Part shown: positions 51,961-60,188 of the stretch, piece by piece | Layout: every line of letters begins with the position of its first letter | Numbering within the stretch: position 1 is the first letter of the stretch | Origin: Desulfovibrio sp. JC022 | GTDB taxonomy: Bacteria; Desulfobacterota; Desulfovibrionia; Desulfovibrionales; Desulfovibrionaceae | Assembly: GCF_010470665.1 (NCBI RefSeq) | Contig: NZ_VOPZ01000004.1 | Location: 62,001-126,000, forward strand | Reading direction: 5' to 3' | Length of the DNA stretch: 64,000 bases | The notes under the pieces: generated by a model | Seen by the model: the letters and a program-made list of their open reading frames with translations, nothing else | What the model was told of the DNA's origin: nothing | Database searches by the model: none | Made by a program: the position numbers and the translations under genes

Positions 51961-53598
51961 ATGCGCTATGAAAAAAGACCATTCATCTGGGACATCATGG
52001 AAGCCAATCCGTGGCTTAGTGTCCTGCTCATTCTCTTTTTGCAGTCCATCTTCACCATGGACTACCGTTCCCTGTGGTTTTCCGATGAGGTCCGCTACGC
52101 CGATGTCTACCATCAGATGAAGGACGCCGGGCACTGGCTGGTCATGTATCTGAACGGCGTAGCCTACCCGGATAAACCGCCCGTGTACTTCTGGTTCCTG
52201 TCACTGATCGATACCCTGACCCCGGCGGACGGCATCAGTGTATTCTTCCTCGGTTCGGCTCTTTCTGCGGCATTTTTCCTGCTTTCCACTGTCAGCTTTG
52301 CCCGCACTCTGGGCTGTGGGCGCAAAACATCCCTTGCCGCCGGACTGGTGCTGCTAAGTAATATTTTCTTCATCGGCATTGCCCACTATTCAAGGATGGA
52401 CCTGCTCTTCGGCGGCTTTATTCTCTGGGCCAATATCTGTCTATTCAAAGGATTCCAGAACCGCGATTCCGGTAAATACTTCATCTGGGCCTTCGCTTTC
52501 ATGGGCATAGCAACCCTGACCAAAGGGCCCTTGGGACTTATCTTTCCCCTGCTCACCGCTTCCTGCTTCCTGATCTGGAAAGGCAGGCTTAAGCTCCTGC
52601 GTAACAAAGGCCTGCTCAAAGGGCTGGGCATCCTTCTGGCAATCCTGCTGGCCTGGGTTGTGGGCGCGCTCATCGTGGACGGCTCTTCCTTTATCCACAA
52701 TATCTTTTACAAACAGATTTATCAGCGTGCGGTAAGCTCTTTCCATCATGAAGAACCTTTCCAGTACTACCTGATCGCCTTCCCGCTGGCATGGCTGCCG
52801 TGGACTCTGGCTATCTTCGCCGTGCCGCTGAAAAAAATCTTCAACATCGATCACTGGGTAGAAGTCACCGCCGACCGCAAAAACAATGCGAATGACGGTC
52901 GAGACTGGGCTTGGCTTATGTTCATCAGCGGCTTTGTGCTGCTGACCTGCTTGAGCATCAAGGTACTGATCTACATCCTGCCCCTCTTCGCTCCCCTTGC
53001 CATGCTGACCGCGCGCGGCCTTCTTGGTGAAGATGGACAAGAACCGGCTATCAATTCCAAAAAGCTCTGGACTGCTATAGCCGGATTCTACCTGCTTCTT
53101 GCTGTGGCAACCCCGTTTGCAGAAGTGCTCATTCCCTTTGACATCACCCTGAACGGACTTTCCTTCACAGTGCTGATCATGGGAGTTGCAGGGCTGGGCC
53201 TGCTCGCTCTCAAAAAATCCGGCGCGTACAAAGGACTGCTGGTCATGACTGCTGCCATGGTTCTCTGGCTCCAGCCGTTGGCCCTGATGACCCTGCCTTC
53301 ACTTGATCCGCTCATGAGCCCCCGCCAGACCGGTGAAATCATGAAAGAATATGTCCAAGAAGGCAGTTACCCGCTGGCTCATAAAATATACTCCGGCATT
53401 TTCTCCTTCTACGCCGGAACCAATATCCACGAGACCAGCGAGATCGATGAGATTGAGCAGGTTCTCGCTGAAGAAGACAATGTAATTCTGGTCATGCAGA
53501 AAAAATATTATGACCGCTGGGAAAACCGCCCTGACGGAATCGCTGTAATCCACGAGCAGTTCATCTCTGATCGACCTTATTTACTGATAAAAAAATAA
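51961..53598 (+). CDS. ArnT/GT39-like membrane glycosyltransferase
   Basis: A 545-residue polytopic protein of the PMT/ArnT superfamily, which moves a sugar from undecaprenyl phosphate to lipid A or protein in the periplasm. The first loop carries the acidic motif LWFSDEVRYADV and PDKPPVYFW, both typical of ArnT-type enzymes. About eleven membrane helices follow, then a C-terminal periplasmic domain from about residue 450. It lies 3 nt after the PAP2 gene and ends in a strong terminator. The acceptor is unknown. Confidence 0.87.
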   Translation: MRYEKRPFIWDIMEANPWLSVLLILFLQSIFTMDYRSLWFSDEVRYADVYHQMKDAGHWLVMYLNGVAYPDKPPVYFWFLSLIDTLTPADGISVFFLGSALSAAFFLLSTVSFARTLGCGRKTSLAAGLVLLSNIFFIGIAHYSRMDLLFGGFILWANICLFKGFQNRDSGKYFIWAFAFMGIATLTKGPLGLIFPLLTASCFLIWKGRLKLLRNKGLLKGLGILLAILLAWVVGALIVDGSSFIHNIFYKQIYQRAVSSFHHEEPFQYYLIAFPLAWLPWTLAIFAVPLKKIFNIDHWVEVTADRKNNANDGRDWAWLMFISGFVLLTCLSIKVLIYILPLFAPLAMLTARGLLGEDGQEPAINSKKLWTAIAGFYLLLAVATPFAEVLIPFDITLNGLSFTVLIMGVAGLGLLALKKSGAYKGLLVMTAAMVLWLQPLALMTLPSLDPLMSPRQTGEIMKEYVQEGSYPLAHKIYSGIFSFYAGTNIHETSEIDEIEQVLAEEDNVILVMQKKYYDRWENRPDGIAVIHEQFISDRPYLLIKK

Positions 53599-53621
53599 CT
53601 GCCAACCGCTAATATGCCCCG

Positions 53622-53655
53622 CCCCGCTTTGGACAATCCGAAGCGGGGTTTTTTG
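53622..53655 (+). terminator. Intrinsic terminator after the ArnT-like gene
   Basis: CCCCGCTT (53622-53629) pairs with AAGCGGGG (53641-53648), with an inner GGA/TCC pair and a TTTTTTG tail. Confidence 0.9.
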
Positions 53656-53750
53656 TTTTCCAAAAGCCACAGACCGTGCTATCGTGAAACCATAAAGAAC
53701 AGGCACAACCAACTATACATCCAATACATTTCAGCTTTTCGGAGATGACT

Positions 53751-54971
53751 ATGAGCCGCTCTAAAAACATACTTTTCATTGATGAAGATAAAGCTCAGCT
53801 TGAAATGCTGGACAAACAACTGAGTGCCATGAAAAAACGGTGGCAGGTTAATTACGCGTCAAACAAAGACGAAGTCATGACCCTGCTCAGAACAAAGCCC
53901 TTTGATATAATCGCCATGGAACTTCAGGTGGATGGATTTGAAGGTGATGAACTTCTTGAGGAGATCAGAACCCGCCAACCCGGAAGTATACGATTCATCA
54001 TATCCGAATCAGTAAATTCGGAAAACTGCCTGAAATTTGTCAAATACGCCCACCAGTTCATAACCAAGCCGTATCAAAAATCGGAATTAATCGGGAAAAT
54101 AAAGAAAAGCCTGCGTCTTAAACATATTTTCCTTAACGAGCGTGCAGCAAAAGGAATTGCTTCCATTGAAGAGCTTCCCACAATGCCGGAGCTCTTTATG
54201 GAGCTTGAAAGGGAGCTGAGTAAAGATGACGTACTGATCAGCAGTATCGGTAAAATGATCGGCGAAGATATGAGCATGACCGCTGGACTGCTCAAACTTG
54301 TAAATTCTCCCTTTTTCGGCCTTTACTCCAAGGTAACCAACCCGGAACAGGCTGTCACCCTGCTGGGGCTGGACAACCTCAAAGGGCTGGTGCTCGGAAT
54401 TCACCTGTTCAATTCAGCAGGGTCAAACAAAATAGATTTTTCAATCGAAAAACTGGGTGAACATTGTCAATATACTGCGCTCATGGCCCGCGCCATTATC
54501 AAAGCGGAAGGCGGCAGCAACGAACTTGCTGAACACACCTTCCTAGCCGGATTCCTTCATGATATCGGCAAGCTGGTCCTCTCCACATCCTACGCTGAGG
54601 AATACGGAACTATCCTGAGTATCGTGCGTGATGCAAATATTCCGGTTCAAGAAGCAGAAAAAGACATACTTGGCTTTACTCACGCAGAAGTTGGAGCGTA
54701 CCTGCTGGCTATCTGGGGATTTGATGAAGATATTATCGAAGCCATTTATTGCCACCACGAACCGCAACGGCTGGGCAGTGTAGACCTGAGTCCGGCGGTA
54801 GCTGTCCATGTAGCCAATTCATTTGATCACGAACTGCGAGTCACTAACGTTGACTATGCCCCGCACCTGCTTTCGGCAGAGTGGCTTGAACAAAATGAAT
54901 TCAGTATCAAGCTTCCGGAATGGCTGCAAATATGCGCAGAACTCATGGAAGACGAAACCGGTGAAGTATAA
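53751..54971 (+). CDS. REC-HDOD signalling protein with Glu at the phospho-acceptor site
   Basis: A 406-residue cytoplasmic protein. The receiver-like domain (residues 5-120) has the acidic pocket (FIDEDKAQLEML), but the expected phospho-acceptor aspartate is E57 in IAMELQVDGFEG. The lysine in ITKPYQKSEL is kept. This substitution can mimic a permanently phosphorylated state. The C-terminal HDOD domain (about 135-340) contains LLKLVNSPFFGLYSKVTNPEQAV and the degenerate HD-type FLHDIGKLVLS and YCHHEPQ. The ATG at 53751 follows GGAG by 6 nt; the ATG at 53745 overlaps it. A terminator follows. Partners are unknown; the hybrid kinase at 56.9 kb is a candidate. Confidence 0.88.
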   Translation: MSRSKNILFIDEDKAQLEMLDKQLSAMKKRWQVNYASNKDEVMTLLRTKPFDIIAMELQVDGFEGDELLEEIRTRQPGSIRFIISESVNSENCLKFVKYAHQFITKPYQKSELIGKIKKSLRLKHIFLNERAAKGIASIEELPTMPELFMELERELSKDDVLISSIGKMIGEDMSMTAGLLKLVNSPFFGLYSKVTNPEQAVTLLGLDNLKGLVLGIHLFNSAGSNKIDFSIEKLGEHCQYTALMARAIIKAEGGSNELAEHTFLAGFLHDIGKLVLSTSYAEEYGTILSIVRDANIPVQEAEKDILGFTHAEVGAYLLAIWGFDEDIIEAIYCHHEPQRLGSVDLSPAVAVHVANSFDHELRVTNVDYAPHLLSAEWLEQNEFSIKLPEWLQICAELMEDETGEV

Positions 54972-54976
54972 TAAAA

Positions 54977-55018
54977 AGCCCATCAAATCCTCAGCGGGGA
55001 ACTTGATGGGCTAATTTT
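54977..55018 (+). terminator. Intrinsic terminator after the REC-HDOD gene
   Basis: AGCCCATCAA (54977-54986) pairs with TTGATGGGCT (55003-55012), followed by AATTTTT. It lies in the space before the convergent nadE. Confidence 0.85.
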
Positions 55019-55056
55019 TGAATATCAAAAACTGCATTATTAAAGCACAGGGACCA

Positions 55057-56706
55057 TTATCCGGTAAACCTGCAAGCTATGGGCATACGCCACCCAGTAC
55101 CAAAGGCTCTGGATGTAATTTTGAGTCCCGGAGCGGCCTGCTTGCGCTTGAACTCCGAAATTCTGATCAATCGCAGGACATGCTGGACAGTTTCCGGATC
55201 GAATCCTGTTTCAGCAATTATTTCACTTTCCGCCTTGTGGCCCTCAACCCGTAACTCGATAATACGGTCAAGCACCTCATAAGGAGGCAAAGAATCCTCA
55301 TCCTTCTGGCCCGGACGCAACTCTGCGGACGGCGGCTTCTCAATGATCGCCACCGGGATGATTTCGCCCCTGCCCTGCTCATTGAGCCAACGGCAGACCC
55401 GGAAGACAAGAGTCTTATAGAGGTCGGAAATAACTGCCAGTCCCCCGGCCATGTCTCCGTAAATGGTGCAGTATCCCACAGCCAGCTCACTCTTGTTTCC
55501 GGTGGTGACCAGCAAGGCACCCATCTTATTTGAAATAGCCATGACAAGGTTACCGCGAATACGAGACTGGATATTCTCTTCAGTCACGTTGGCAGGCAAC
55601 CCTGCAAAAGTTTCAGCGAGCGAGTCCTCAAACTGATCCATGAGTTTGTCGATGGGAATGGTGGTACAATTGATGCCGATATTTTTTACCAGATCAAGTG
55701 AATCATCAACACTGCCTTTACTTGAATACGGGGAAGGCATGAGCACCCCGGTTACATTCTCAGCTCCAAGGGCCTCAGCAGCTACAGCAGCAGTCAGGGC
55801 AGAATCAATACCTCCGGAAAGCCCGAGCACAACCTTACTGAACCCGGTTTTGCCCAGATAATCCCGCAGTCCGAGAACCATGGCCTGCCATGCCTCTGCT
55901 TCCTCGCAAAAATCATCTTCCTCAATGCGCCCGGCAGAACAGTCTGATTCAACAATAACTACATCTTCTTGAAAGCCGTGCCCACGCGCAGCCAGATTGC
56001 CGTCTGTACTGAAAGCGCAACTGCGCCCGTCAAACACAAGGTCATCATTACCGCCCACCTGATTGGCGTAAAAAACAGGTACCTTGTACTTGGAAGCAAT
56101 GTCTCCAAGTAATTTTTCGCGAATTCTCTGCTTGCCAATGCTGAACGGTGAAGCGGAAAGGTTGACCAGCACATCCGGATTCATATCCATAATCTGCGGA
56201 ATGGGATTGCTTCCGTAACGCCTTCCATTACGGTTCTCACGGTCATTCCAGACATCCTCACAGATGGTCACCCCGATTTTCAAACCGTCAAATTCAAAGA
56301 AATTTACATTTTCAGCAGGCTCAAAGTAACGCTGCTCATCAAAAACATCGTAAGTAGGCAGCAACCATTTATAGAAAACCTTGGGCACGGCACCATGCTC
56401 GATCAGCCATGCACCGTTGCGCAAAGGGTTGCCGATTCCCTCATGATTGAGATCTACGCCGCCGGCCAGCAGAGCCATGCCTTCGGGCATGCGCCGTGAA
56501 ATTTCGGAAACAGCTTCACGGCAACGGCTAACGAAATCCGCATTCAGCAGCAGATCCCGAGGAGGATAACCGGTCAAAGCAAGTTCAGAGGTAATGCAAA
56601 GCCTTGCGCCGCGCTCAGCGGCCCTATTCACTCCGTCGAGAATAAGTTCCACGTTTCCTTCAAGATCACCAACGGTCAGGTTAAGCTGTAACAGGGCTAT
56701 TTTCAT
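55057..56706 (-). CDS. nadE: Glutamine-dependent NAD+ synthetase
   Basis: A 549-residue two-domain enzyme making NAD+ from deamido-NAD+, ATP and glutamine. The N-terminal nitrilase-type amidase domain has the Glu in ELALTGYPPRD, the Lys in KVFYKWLLPTYDVFDE and the Cys in IGVTICEDVWND. The C-terminal synthetase domain has the PP-loop VLGLSGGIDSALTAAVAAE and GTGNKSEL-like TTGNKSELAVGY. The length is typical of the glutamine-dependent form. The gene is single, convergent with the REC-HDOD gene and divergent from the hybrid kinase. Confidence 0.95.
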   Translation of the reverse strand: MKIALLQLNLTVGDLEGNVELILDGVNRAAERGARLCITSELALTGYPPRDLLLNADFVSRCREAVSEISRRMPEGMALLAGGVDLNHEGIGNPLRNGAWLIEHGAVPKVFYKWLLPTYDVFDEQRYFEPAENVNFFEFDGLKIGVTICEDVWNDRENRNGRRYGSNPIPQIMDMNPDVLVNLSASPFSIGKQRIREKLLGDIASKYKVPVFYANQVGGNDDLVFDGRSCAFSTDGNLAARGHGFQEDVVIVESDCSAGRIEEDDFCEEAEAWQAMVLGLRDYLGKTGFSKVVLGLSGGIDSALTAAVAAEALGAENVTGVLMPSPYSSKGSVDDSLDLVKNIGINCTTIPIDKLMDQFEDSLAETFAGLPANVTEENIQSRIRGNLVMAISNKMGALLVTTGNKSELAVGYCTIYGDMAGGLAVISDLYKTLVFRVCRWLNEQGRGEIIPVAIIEKPPSAELRPGQKDEDSLPPYEVLDRIIELRVEGHKAESEIIAETGFDPETVQHVLRLIRISEFKRKQAAPGLKITSRAFGTGWRMPIACRFTG

Positions 56707-56900
56707 TGATTCATGTCCGTCCTTAGATATTTGGAATGGAGAGTATCTAACGTTTGAAAGGAGGCTTGTCCATTGTCAGAAGCCAAATAATCGCCCCCTG
56801 CTTTAACTGTTTACCTTGCACTGAATATGCTGGAATGCTAAACAGTTGTCTATATCTATAGAAGGATCATAAAAATTGGATAAATTAATCAGCCAATGGA

Positions 56901-59678
56901 TTGAAATTGTTAAAAATAGATAAAGTCCAAACCAGAATTGGAGTTCTGATTGTTGTCATTTCCCTGATTTCGTTCGTCGTTTCAGGGGCATATGATTACA
57001 ACTCCATGCGTAACAATATGCTGGAGGAATTAAACCAGAAAGCTGACGGCCTGGTTGAAAGGCTTTCCGAATCCCTGATCACCCCACTCTGGAACGTTGA
57101 TCAGGCAGCCATCAACCGTATCCTGCTATCAGAAATGAACGATAAACGCATTAAAGCAATCCTGGTTACCGAAGATAACGGCAACAATGTTTTTTCCGGA
57201 AAGATACGCAATGAAGTTTGGGAGATAGTTAATTTTTCGGCTTGGCCAATTGGAAAATTTGTAAAACGCAAAGCTGAAATTTCCATCATGAACCAGCCTA
57301 TCGGAGCTGTTGAAATTTTTCTTTCGCCGAAATTCATTGATGATGAGCTGTACCAGTCCCTGCTGAGTTCCCTGCTCCGGACCATGCTTCTGGTTATTCT
57401 GATCAACCTCGCGCTTTTTGTTACCATGCGCAGAATCCTCATCTCACCCATTACCAAATTGAGCCAGACCGCAAGACAGATTTCACTTGATAAGAATTAC
57501 AGCGCGCGGGTTAAAATCGAATGTAAAGGGGAGATGGAAAGTCTCGTCAAAAACTTCAACAATATGCTCCAGCAGATTGAAGAACAGGATTTAAAACTCA
57601 AACAATACAGCGGGCAGTTGCAGGAAAAAATCCACCAAAGCAACAAAAACCTTGAAAACAGCTACCGGGAACTTAAAATCATCAACCGTGAGCTGGAAAT
57701 GGCCAAAGACGAAGCAGAAGCCGCATCTAAATCCAAAAGTGAATTCATGGCCAACGTGAGTCATGAAATCCGCACACCCATGAACGCCATCATCGGTATG
57801 GCAGACCTGACTATGGAGACCAGTCTTTCGAACAAACAGCGGGAATTTCTGAAGATAATTATCAGCTCAGGAAAAGTTCTGCTACGACTGATAAACGATA
57901 TCCTCGACTTTTCAAAGATCGAAGCCGGAAAACTCAGCCTCGAAGAAGTCAACTTCAATCTGCACCAGCTCATCCATGACATCAGTGATCTTTTTGTGGA
58001 ACAAATGGTCGCCTCGCAGACAGAACTTGTAATAGATATCCGCCCGGATGTTCCGCAGCGCATTATAGGTGACCCCCTGCGCCTGAGACAGGTACTGGTC
58101 AACATCACCGCAAACGCTTTTAAATTCACCAGCAAAGGTGAAATTATCATCACAGTTTCCGCTGACCAGATAAGTTCCAACAAGGCTGAAATAGTATTCG
58201 CCATCAAAGACACAGGAATAGGTATCCCCGAAGACGTGCAACCCCATCTTTTTGAAGCCTTTAAACAGGCGGACGGTTCCACCACCCGTAAATATGGCGG
58301 AACAGGGCTGGGACTTTCCATCTCCAAACGCATTGTCAACCTTATGGGCGGCAACATCTGGTTCCGCAGCAGACCCGAAGACGGCAGCACCTTCTTTTTC
58401 ACCATCACTCCAGATGTGGCAGCAGAACCGTCCTCAGTTGATTTTGAAGTACCGCAGGAGCTTAATAATTATCCGGTTCTGGTAGTGGACGACAACTTTG
58501 CTGTTCGCAGTGTACTGGTGCGTTACCTCAAACAGTTCGGCTTTCAACCTACCAGCGTTCCAGACGCAGAGCAGGCTCTCAAACTCATCGAAGAGAAAAA
58601 GGACAACCAGTTCAAACTGGTTATTATCGACCTCAAGCTTCCCGGCATGAGCGGCGATGAAGCGAGCATTGTAATCCGCAAAACATACGATACAAAAGAA
58701 CTGCCCATAATGATGATCACAGCCACTGAGCTGAATACGGCCCTTGCAAAAGCCCAAAAAGCCCAGATCAACAGGATGATCAGCAAACCGCTCAAGCAGG
58801 CCACCTTATTCAACTCAATAATGGAAGTTTTCGGCTACGATGCCCCTGAAGAATACTTTAACGAGCCGTCCAAGCCTGTTGAAAATGAATTCAAAGACTT
58901 CAGACTGCTGCTTGTGGAAGATAACCCCATAAACCAGCAAGTAGCAGAACAGGTGCTGGAACCCACCGGAATTGAAATTGTGGCTGCCCCCAACGGAGCG
59001 GAAGCTGTGAAAATGGTGCAGGAAACAGGCTATGACATAGTCCTCATGGATATCCAGATGCCTGAAATGGACGGCTATGAGGCCACAGCAATAATCCGCA
59101 ATGATCTCGGCATGAAAGAGCTTCCCATTATCGCCATGACCGCCCACGCCATGCGTGGGGACAAAGAAAGGTGTCTGGCCTCCGGCATGGACGACTATAT
59201 TCCAAAACCTATTGATAAAGAGCAGATGTTCAGCACTATCCGGGCCTATCTCAAGCAGAACAAAAAACAGGAGCAGCCTGCTGTTTTAGAAACAACGCAA
59301 ACACCGTCAAACCCCGGTTCAAGTGATATTAAATGTCATGAAATAGATATCTCTGATGTTCTGGAGCGCATTGGCGGAGATATGGAAATTCTGGTCAGCA
59401 TTCTGCGTAACTTCAAAGATTACAACACCCAGTTCAGCGCAGATGTACAAAAAATGCTACAAGCCGACCAGCTCAAAGAAGCCGGGGATAAGGCTCACAC
59501 CCTGAAAGGGTCTGCCGCAAATATCTCAGCTGGCGATTTGACCATGGCGGCCCTTGAACTGGAAAAAGCCTGTAAATCTGATCTCAGGGAAGAAGCCGGA
59601 CTAGCCCTTGAAAAAACAACGGAAAAACTGAATCTACTCCATAAAGAAATTTCTCTGCTTGAGAAAGATTTCGGATGA
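56901..59678 (+). CDS. Hybrid sensor histidine kinase (HAMP-HisKA-HATPase-REC-REC-Hpt)
   Basis: A 925-residue membrane kinase. It has a membrane helix 14-31, an extracytoplasmic sensor of about 120 residues, a second helix 157-176 and a HAMP region to about 230. A coiled coil leads to HisKA with H288 in MANVSHEIRTP. The ATPase domain has NxxxNAxKF and KYGGTGLGLSISK. REC1 carries D577 (IIDLKLPGMSG), REC2 carries D717 (LMDIQMPEMDG), and the Hpt domain carries H866 (KAHTLKGSA). All phosphotransfer residues are present. The start is TTG at 56901 with a weak ribosome-binding site; a later ATG would lose the first helix. No paired output regulator is adjacent except the REC-HDOD gene, 2 kb upstream. 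Confidence 0.9.
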   Translation: MKLLKIDKVQTRIGVLIVVISLISFVVSGAYDYNSMRNNMLEELNQKADGLVERLSESLITPLWNVDQAAINRILLSEMNDKRIKAILVTEDNGNNVFSGKIRNEVWEIVNFSAWPIGKFVKRKAEISIMNQPIGAVEIFLSPKFIDDELYQSLLSSLLRTMLLVILINLALFVTMRRILISPITKLSQTARQISLDKNYSARVKIECKGEMESLVKNFNNMLQQIEEQDLKLKQYSGQLQEKIHQSNKNLENSYRELKIINRELEMAKDEAEAASKSKSEFMANVSHEIRTPMNAIIGMADLTMETSLSNKQREFLKIIISSGKVLLRLINDILDFSKIEAGKLSLEEVNFNLHQLIHDISDLFVEQMVASQTELVIDIRPDVPQRIIGDPLRLRQVLVNITANAFKFTSKGEIIITVSADQISSNKAEIVFAIKDTGIGIPEDVQPHLFEAFKQADGSTTRKYGGTGLGLSISKRIVNLMGGNIWFRSRPEDGSTFFFTITPDVAAEPSSVDFEVPQELNNYPVLVVDDNFAVRSVLVRYLKQFGFQPTSVPDAEQALKLIEEKKDNQFKLVIIDLKLPGMSGDEASIVIRKTYDTKELPIMMITATELNTALAKAQKAQINRMISKPLKQATLFNSIMEVFGYDAPEEYFNEPSKPVENEFKDFRLLLVEDNPINQQVAEQVLEPTGIEIVAAPNGAEAVKMVQETGYDIVLMDIQMPEMDGYEATAIIRNDLGMKELPIIAMTAHAMRGDKERCLASGMDDYIPKPIDKEQMFSTIRAYLKQNKKQEQPAVLETTQTPSNPGSSDIKCHEIDISDVLERIGGDMEILVSILRNFKDYNTQFSADVQKMLQADQLKEAGDKAHTLKGSAANISAGDLTMAALELEKACKSDLREEAGLALEKTTEKLNLLHKEISLLEKDFG

Positions 59679-59782
59679 TTTTCCTCAATTTTCAAGGTTC
59701 TGCACTTTCATTCAGTTGAAATAAATTTATATTTGAGGCAGAAATCAGCAATCAAACTTGACTGTAAAAAAGGATTTCAAAT

Positions 59783-60133
59783 ATGGCGTTAATGTTCGGA
59801 AGCCCCAACCGCAAGACAAGCAGGACCATTGAAGATGCCAAAAAGGACCAGCGTCTTGATATGGCCCGCACCCTGTATCTGGGCGGAAAAGTAAAAATAG
59901 TGACCACCGAGGAAGTTCCCAACAGAGAAATTCTGGGGACATTCGGTCTGATTGTCTGCCGAAGCTACAACTTCGACAATGCCTTCTACGGCCTCATCGC
60001 ACAGGCAATAGATGCTAATGCCGATGCCATTGTATGTTACAGGGAATCTGTTTCATTCCACCCAGAAGGGGATAAATTTTATTCCTGCTACGGAACAGCC
60101 GTACGACTCAAAAAGATTAAGCAGCCTAAATAA
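59783..60133 (+). CDS. YbjQ/DUF74-like small protein
   Basis: A 116-residue soluble protein. The central part, IVTTEEVPNREILGTFGLIVCRS and then FYGLIAQAIDANADAIVCYR, resembles the YbjQ/heavy-metal-binding fold in which a VPG or VPN strand leads to a repeated Ala-rich helix. The first 25 residues are basic and probably flexible. Two cysteines occur in the core and one near the C-terminus. YbjQ proteins form pentamers; their function is not settled. It is followed by a strong bidirectional terminator. Confidence 0.55.
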   Translation: MALMFGSPNRKTSRTIEDAKKDQRLDMARTLYLGGKVKIVTTEEVPNREILGTFGLIVCRSYNFDNAFYGLIAQAIDANADAIVCYRESVSFHPEGDKFYSCYGTAVRLKKIKQPK

Positions 60134-60137
60134 AAAG

Positions 60138-60180
60138 AACAGGCAGGAATCGTTTATCAGAACGATCCCTGCCTGTTTTT
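60138..60180. terminator. Bidirectional terminator between the YbjQ-like gene and glgP
   Basis: AACAGGCAGG (60138-60147) pairs with CCTGCCTGTT (60168-60177), with the inner ATCGTT/AACGAT extending the stem. T-runs lie on both outer sides, serving the two convergent genes. Confidence 0.92.
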
Positions 60181-60188
60181 CGACTTAT

